Assembly: GCA_041602815.1 (NCBI GenBank)
Contig: JBFIFO010000156.1
Coordinates: forward strand, 1-8,744
Source of the DNA: GCA-020356105 sp041602815
GTDB taxonomy: Bacteria > Pseudomonadota > Alphaproteobacteria > UBA8366 > JADFVY01
DNA: 8,744 nucleotides
Direction: 5' to 3'
Each line of letters opens with the position of its first letter. Position 1 is the first letter of the stretch. Below, piece by piece: positions 5,354 through 8,744 of this stretch. Below the pieces are notes generated by a model, which saw only the letters and a program-made list of their open reading frames with translations, was not told the origin of the DNA and did not search any database. Position numbers and translations under genes: made by a program.

Positions 5354-6421
5354 ATGACGACCCCTTACAACGTAATGATCATGGGCGCCTCCTACGGCTC
5401 CCTCCTGGCCACCAAGCTGATCCTCGCGGGCCACAACGCCACCATGGTGTGCCTGCCCGAGGAGGCCGACCTCATCAACCGAGAGGGCACGCGCGTGCGG
5501 CTGCCGGTCAAGGGGCGGGAGGGCCTCGTGGAGATCGACTCGCGGCAGTGCAAGGGCACCCTGGCAGCGTCGACGACCGACGTCGCCGATCCGACGCAGT
5601 TCGACCTCGTCACCCTGGCGATGCAGGAGCCGCAGTACCGCGCGCCGGGCGTACGCGAATTGCTGGACAAGGTGGCCAAGGCGCGGATCCCGTGCATGTC
5701 GATCATGAACATGCCGCCGCTGCCGTATCTTCAGCGCATGCCCGGCCTCGATGCCGCCACCGTCAGGCATTGCTACACCGAACCCGCCGTCTGGGACAGC
5801 TTCGATCCGGCCTACATGACGCTGTGCAGCCCCGACCCGCAGGCCTTCCGCCCGCCGGAGGAGCCGGTCAACGTGCTGCAGGTCGCGCTGCCGACGAACT
5901 TCAAGGCGGCACGCTTCGAATCCGACGAACACACCGCCGTGCTGCGGCAGCTGCAGGCGGATATCGAGGCGATCCGCTACGATGCCGGGGACGGGCCGAT
6001 GGAGCTGCCGGTCAAGCTCAAGGTGCACGACTCGATCTTCGTTCCCCTGGCGAAGTGGAGCATGCTGCTGACCGGCAATTACCGCTGCGTCCAAAAGGGC
6101 ACGATGCGCTCGATCAAGGAGGCGGTGCACAGCGACCTCGAGCTGTCGCGCGCAATCTACGGCTGGGTCGGCGATCTGTGCGTGGCGCTGGGCGCGGCGC
6201 GCGAGGATCTGGTGCCGTTCGAGAAATACGCCAGCGCGGCGCAGGGCCTGGTGAAGCCGTCCTCGGCGGCGCGGGCGCTGGCCGGCGGCGTGCCGAACAT
6301 CGAGCGGGTCGACTGCCTGGTGCGCACCCTGGCGGCGCAGAAGGGCATGCAGTCCGACGCAGTGGACGAGACCGTCGCGCTCGTCGACCTCTGGCTCGAG
6401 GGCAACCGCAAGGCAGCTTGA
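5354..6421 (+). CDS. Ketopantoate reductase-like Rossmann-fold protein (ApbA/PanE-like N-terminus)
   Basis: The 355-residue product begins with a dinucleotide-binding segment, YNVMIMGASYGSLLATKLILAGHNATMV (5-32), whose GASYGS glycine-rich turn (11-16) and beta-alpha-beta pattern match the N-terminus of ketopantoate reductases and 6-phosphogluconate-dehydrogenase-like folds. FDLVTLAMQEPQ (83-94) lies where PanE has its cofactor-facing strand. The C-terminal half is helical, as in this superfamily, but the usual PanE signature around the catalytic Glu is not evident. KPSSAARAL (301-309) is the nearest look-alike. I therefore call it a probable NAD(P)-dependent oxidoreductase, not PanE. The start at 5354 puts the Rossmann motif at the very N-terminus; the upstream open frame is low-complexity and the Shine-Dalgarno is weak (CAGG). 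It is a single-gene unit with its own promoter and a strong terminator. Substrate unknown. Confidence 0.85.
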   Translation: MTTPYNVMIMGASYGSLLATKLILAGHNATMVCLPEEADLINREGTRVRLPVKGREGLVEIDSRQCKGTLAASTTDVADPTQFDLVTLAMQEPQYRAPGVRELLDKVAKARIPCMSIMNMPPLPYLQRMPGLDAATVRHCYTEPAVWDSFDPAYMTLCSPDPQAFRPPEEPVNVLQVALPTNFKAARFESDEHTAVLRQLQADIEAIRYDAGDGPMELPVKLKVHDSIFVPLAKWSMLLTGNYRCVQKGTMRSIKEAVHSDLELSRAIYGWVGDLCVALGAAREDLVPFEKYASAAQGLVKPSSAARALAGGVPNIERVDCLVRTLAAQKGMQSDAVDETVALVDLWLEGNRKAA

Positions 6422-6448
6422 GATTGGGGGCCGGGCCGCGCGAAATTG

Positions 6449-6478
6449 TGCGGGCGGCCCGTGTGAGCCCGCATTTTT
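6449..6478 (+). terminator. Rho-independent terminator of the 5354-6421 gene
   Basis: TGCGGGC (6449-6455) and GCCCGCA (6467-6473) form a perfect 7-bp GC-rich stem with an 11-nt loop, followed directly by TTTTT (6474-6478). It lies 28 bp past the stop codon. An alternative upstream pairing (GGGCCGC with GCGGCCC) competes with it. This is the clearest intrinsic terminator in the window. Confidence 0.75.
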
Positions 6479-6484
6479 GAGCCT

Positions 6485-6498
6485 GCATTAAGGAATGC
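6485..6498. repeat. Small perfect stem-loop GCATT/AATGC
   Basis: GCATT (6485-6489) and AATGC (6494-6498) enclose an AAGG loop, immediately after the intrinsic terminator and about 60 bp before the ankyrin gene. It could be an operator or part of the ankyrin-gene leader. No promoter could be aligned with it convincingly. Confidence 0.25.
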
Positions 6499-6558
6499 GA
6501 CACGAGATTTGGCCATCATTGCGATCGGACGACCAACCTTGCGCGGGTGATATCGCCG

Positions 6559-7074
6559 ATGCCCGAGTCCGTTGCCATCCACGATGCCTATCTGCGCGGC
6601 GACCTCGACGCGCTGAAGAGGCTGCTGGGAAATCCACCGGACTTCCCCAATTCGCGGGGGCCGGCCGGTGCCGGCGAGATCGTCCTCGAATACGCGATCT
6701 ACCACAGCCCGATCGCCTTCATCCGCCGGCTGCTCGAGCTCGGCGCCGACCCGAACTACGGCGACCATGCGGGGTTTTCCTCGCTGATCGCGACGCTGAG
6801 CTGCCGGGACCGTCCCGACAGGTACGAGATCCTCGAACTGCTGCTGTCCTTCGGCGCCGACGTGCAGCAGCGCGGCCACAACGACTACACGCCGCTGCAC
6901 TACGCCGCGGGCCTCGAGGATATCCGCGCCATGGAGATCCTGCTGGCGCATGGCGCGGACCTCGAGGCGCGCACCCGCATCGACGACTGCGCGACGCCGC
7001 TCGAGGAGATGGAGATCCTGGGCCGCGCGGAATCGGCGGCGTTTCTCAAAAAGGCTGCTGAAGCAAAGAAATAA
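6559..7074 (+). CDS. Ankyrin-repeat protein (171 aa)
   Basis: The product consists almost wholly of ankyrin repeats. An N-terminal capping helix pair lies at 5-23 (VAIHDAYLRGDLDALKRLL). Repeats follow at about 40-67 (LEYAIYHSPIAFIRRLLELGADPN), 73-103 (ending ILELLLSFGADVQ), 109-138 (DYTPLHYAAGLEDIRAMEILLAHGADLE, the most canonical) and a C-terminal cap at about 143-168. There is no signal peptide or membrane segment, so it is probably cytoplasmic and mediates protein-protein contacts. The partner is unknown. I chose the ATG at 6559; a GTG at 6547 is also in frame and would add four residues. Neither has a good Shine-Dalgarno. The gene faces another ankyrin gene tail-to-tail across a 36-bp gap. 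A cysteine (C144) lies in the IDDCATPLEE segment of the cap. Confidence 0.9.
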   Translation: MPESVAIHDAYLRGDLDALKRLLGNPPDFPNSRGPAGAGEIVLEYAIYHSPIAFIRRLLELGADPNYGDHAGFSSLIATLSCRDRPDRYEILELLLSFGADVQQRGHNDYTPLHYAAGLEDIRAMEILLAHGADLEARTRIDDCATPLEEMEILGRAESAAFLKKAAEAKK

Positions 7075-7110
7075 GCGGTGTGCCTGCGGCCCGATCCCTG
7101 CGATCGCGGA

Positions 7111-7518
7111 CTAGCTGCCGCCGGGATCCGTCCCTGCGGCGCGGGCGATATAGGCGGCAAGATCGGCAAGGCCGGCGTCGTCGGCCAGCGCGGCCGCGGT
7201 CTTGCCGGCGAACCCGGGCGCGCCGGTCCCCTTGAGCCCGGTATCGGCGCCGGCATCGACCAGTCGCATTGCGATCTCCGCATGGCGGTTGATCGCGGCG
7301 AGCATCAGGGCGCTGAGCCCGTATTTGGCCGTGACATCCAGGTCCGCACCGTGTTCCACGAGAACGCGCGCGACCTCGCCCCGGCCGTGCTTTGCGGCCA
7401 GCATCAGCGCCGTCTGCCCGTAGCGGTCCCGCGCGTCGACGTCCGCACCCTCGTCGAGAAGCCGTTCGACGGTGCGATGGTCGCCGTCCATGACAGCCGT
7501 GCGCCAGTCGTCGCGCAT
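7111..7518 (-). CDS. Short ankyrin-repeat protein (135 aa)
   Basis: The product is a compact ankyrin array: N-terminal cap at 4-30 (DWRTAVMDGDHRTVERLLDEGADVD), two canonical repeats at 33-62 (YGQTALMLAAKHGRGEVARVLVEHGADLD) and 66-93 (YGLSALMLAAINRHAEIAMRLVDAGADTG), and a C-terminal cap at about 103-127. No signal peptide or transmembrane segment is present. It starts 27 bp after the stop of the carbonic anhydrase gene on the same strand, so the two are probably co-transcribed. The Shine-Dalgarno is weak (AAGGGC about 10 nt upstream), which may indicate coupled or lower translation. It is probably an adaptor or inhibitor-like binding protein; a link to carbonic anhydrase is inferred only from position. 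Its repeats are more regular than those of the convergent ankyrin gene at 6559-7074. Confidence 0.9.
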   Translation of the reverse strand: MRDDWRTAVMDGDHRTVERLLDEGADVDARDRYGQTALMLAAKHGRGEVARVLVEHGADLDVTAKYGLSALMLAAINRHAEIAMRLVDAGADTGLKGTGAPGFAGKTAAALADDAGLADLAAYIARAAGTDPGGS

Positions 7519-7545
7519 GTCGCGGGGCGCCCTTGCCGGCCGCGG

Positions 7546-8184
7546 CTACTTCACCGGCTCGAACTGCTGCGTGCCGGCGTCGTAGACGTGGAGGGCGCAG
7601 GCGCGGATGTCGAAATACCAGCCGTGCAGGCGCAGCCGGCCGTCGGCGACGCGCGCGCCGATGCCCGGGAAGGTCATCAGGTTCTCCAGCGACACCAGCA
7701 CCGCGCTCTGCTCGCAGGCCCGCGCCTTCACGTCCTCCGCGGCGTCCGGCATCGTCGCCTCGACCCGCAGATAGGCCGAGCGGACGAGGTCCATCCACGG
7801 TGCCACGAAGTCGGTGCCGGCACCGGCCCGCCCGCCCGTGCCGAACAGCGAGCGGATGCCGCCGCAATGGGCGTGGCCCAGCACGATGACATGTCCCACC
7901 TCGAGATGCTCGACCGCGAACTCCAGCGCCGCGCTGGTGCCGTGGTAGTGGCCCTCCCGCTCATGGGGCGGCACCAGGTTGGCAACGTTGCGGACGACGA
8001 ACAGGTCGCCGGGATCGGCCTGCAGCACGATGCCCGGATCGACCCGCGAGTCTGAGCAGGCGATGAGCGCCACCTTCGGCTTCTGGCCCTGGTCCACCAG
8101 CCTCTCATAGACGGCGCGCTGCTCCGCGAACCTGCCGTCGCGGAATTCCCTGAACCCTTTGGTGAGCTTGGCGATCGGATCCAT
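7546..8184 (-). CDS. Beta-carbonic anhydrase
   Basis: The enzyme interconverts CO2 and bicarbonate in the cytoplasm. The 212-residue product has the normal length for a bacterial beta-class enzyme. Zinc ligands are visible: C43 and D45 in ACSDSRVDP, and H104 and C107 in GHAHCGG. The D45/R47 catalytic dyad is intact. FVVRNVANLVPP (62-73) and GTSAALEFAVEHL (82-94) are further family signatures. The start at 8184 (MDPIAKLTKGF) matches the family N-terminus and has AAGGA (8200-8196) 11 nt upstream; a 35-residue in-frame extension to 8289 is rejected as non-family. The gene is divergent from the ABM-domain gene and followed after 27 bp by a small ankyrin gene. The family is certain; whether it serves carboxylases, pH or CO2-limited growth cannot be read from this context. 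Confidence 0.97.
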   Translation of the reverse strand: MDPIAKLTKGFREFRDGRFAEQRAVYERLVDQGQKPKVALIACSDSRVDPGIVLQADPGDLFVVRNVANLVPPHEREGHYHGTSAALEFAVEHLEVGHVIVLGHAHCGGIRSLFGTGGRAGAGTDFVAPWMDLVRSAYLRVEATMPDAAEDVKARACEQSAVLVSLENLMTFPGIGARVADGRLRLHGWYFDIRACALHVYDAGTQQFEPVK

Positions 8185-8232
8185 GAGTCCGGCAGTCCTT
8201 CGATGTTGGTGCGCAACTGCCCAGAAGTTAGC

Positions 8233-8258
8233 GGAACCGGCCGGGGAGGGAAACCGTG
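8233..8258 (+). promoter_or_regulatory. Near-match to an EcfG promoter upstream of the ABM gene
   Basis: GGAAC (8233-8237), 17 bp, then CGTG (8255-8258), one base off the CGTT -10. It points to the gene at 8352, leaving a long leader of about 85 nt. No better promoter was found in this divergent intergenic region. The match is tentative. Confidence 0.2.
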
Positions 8259-8351
8259 CTCCTTCGGTCGGAGCCGATTCCCCGCGCACGGATTATCGGC
8301 TAGGCTGCCGGTGACGCCGGCTGCGCCGGCTCGGGAGGAGAGGAGCGCCCG

Positions 8352-8708
8352 ATGATCGCCGTGATCTTCGAAGTCTGGCCCGCGGAGGGCCGCACCCAGG
8401 ACTACCTCGACATCGCCGCCGAGCTGCGGCCGCTCGTTGAGGCGTTCGACGGATTCGTCTCGATCGAGCGCTTCGAGAGCCTGACCGAAAAGGGCAAGTA
8501 CCTGTCGCTGTCCTACTGGCGCGACGAGGAAGCGGTGGCGGCGTGGCGCCAGGTCGCCGAACACCGCGGGGCGCAGGCGAAGGGCCGCGCCGGCATCTTC
8601 CGCGACTACACGCTGCGCGTCGCGTCGGTGGTGCGCGACTACGGCATGCGCGAGCGCGACGAGGCGCCGGCGGATTCGCGCAGCGTCCACGACGACGCGG
8701 CGGTCTAG
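8352..8708 (+). CDS. Antibiotic biosynthesis monooxygenase (ABM)-domain protein
   Basis: The 118-residue product fits the ABM/dimeric alpha-beta barrel fold: strand MIAVIFEVWP (1-10), helix at 14-31, strand GFVSIERFESL (34-44), strand KYLSLSYWRD (49-58), helix EAVAAWRQVAEHRGAQAKGRAG (60-81) and strand FRDYTLRVASVVRDYG (83-98). ABM proteins are small dimers; some oxidise quinols or polyketides without cofactors, many are uncharacterised. H71 and W56/W65 sit in positions often conserved in this group. The charged tail (99-118) is likely disordered. The start is well supported by a strong GGAGGAG/AGGAG site (8334-8345) 6 nt upstream. A GCCGGC-TGC-GCCGGC hairpin (8316-8330) lies just before that site and could influence translation. 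It is divergent from carbonic anhydrase. Family assignment is confident; activity is not. Confidence 0.9.
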   Translation: MIAVIFEVWPAEGRTQDYLDIAAELRPLVEAFDGFVSIERFESLTEKGKYLSLSYWRDEEAVAAWRQVAEHRGAQAKGRAGIFRDYTLRVASVVRDYGMRERDEAPADSRSVHDDAAV

Positions 8709-8721
8709 GCGTCCGGCGACG

Positions 8722-8744
8722 ATGGCGCGGGAGTTCCGGGCGAC
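8722..8744 (+). CDS. Possible 5' start of another gene, cut by the window edge
   Basis: An ATG at 8722 opens a frame (MAREFRA...) that runs off the right edge, 13 bp after the ABM gene stop on the same strand. Only seven codons are visible and there is no Shine-Dalgarno, so this is a guess from spacing and orientation. Confidence 0.25.

Noticed and set aside
8185..8289. 35-codon N-terminal extension of carbonic anhydrase
   Set aside because: The family N-terminus begins at MDPIAKLTKGF, and AAGGA precedes that ATG; the extension is unlike any beta-carbonic anhydrase.
1..8744. CRISPR array, tRNA, rRNA, insertion sequence or att site
   Set aside because: No repeat-spacer periodicity, cloverleaf, transposase or long terminal repeats were seen on either strand.

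Overview
The window is high-GC bacterial chromosome with short intergenic gaps, strong third-position GC bias and core metabolic genes. It looks like an alphaproteobacterium. The citrate synthase closely matches what I recall of Rhodospirillales/Azospirillum-type GltA, and one intergenic region carries two motifs typical of alphaproteobacterial ECF sigma factors. I see no phage, transposon, CRISPR, rRNA or tRNA signal, so this reads as ordinary chromosome rather than a mobile island.

Layout, left to right: a 5-TM hypothetical membrane protein (minus, 252-830) with its own promoter; citrate synthase gltA (minus, 973-2310) behind a 339-bp gene-free leader; a secreted single-domain fasciclin (FAS1) protein (minus, 2650-3135) with tandem terminator hairpins; a divergent TspO/MBR membrane protein (plus, 3296-3778); an MFS transporter (minus, 3753-5102) whose 3' end overlaps tspO by 26 bp; a Rossmann-fold, ketopantoate-reductase-like protein of unknown substrate (plus, 5354-6421) with a promoter, a possible operator and a clear intrinsic terminator; an ankyrin-repeat protein (plus, 6559-7074) facing a second one (minus, 7111-7518) that probably shares an operon with a beta-carbonic anhydrase (minus, 7546-8184); an ABM-domain protein (plus, 8352-8708); and possibly the first codons of another gene at the right edge.

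The most interesting spot is the 160-bp fas1/tspO divergent intergenic region. On the minus strand TGATCC-N18-TAACA sits about 36 bp ahead of the fas1 ATG and resembles the RpoE/ChrR (ECF11, singlet-oxygen) promoter. On the plus strand GGAAC-N16-CGTT is an exact match to the EcfG general-stress promoter and points at tspO. The GGAAC also lies in a GGAAC...GTTCC inverted repeat, so a weaker EcfG-like promoter could fire back toward fas1. This suggests a small envelope/photo-oxidative stress module (secreted FAS1 protein plus TspO) under two ECF sigma factors. Neither sigma gene is in the window. The remaining genes appear to be independent transcription units; I find no evidence of a large novel multi-gene system.
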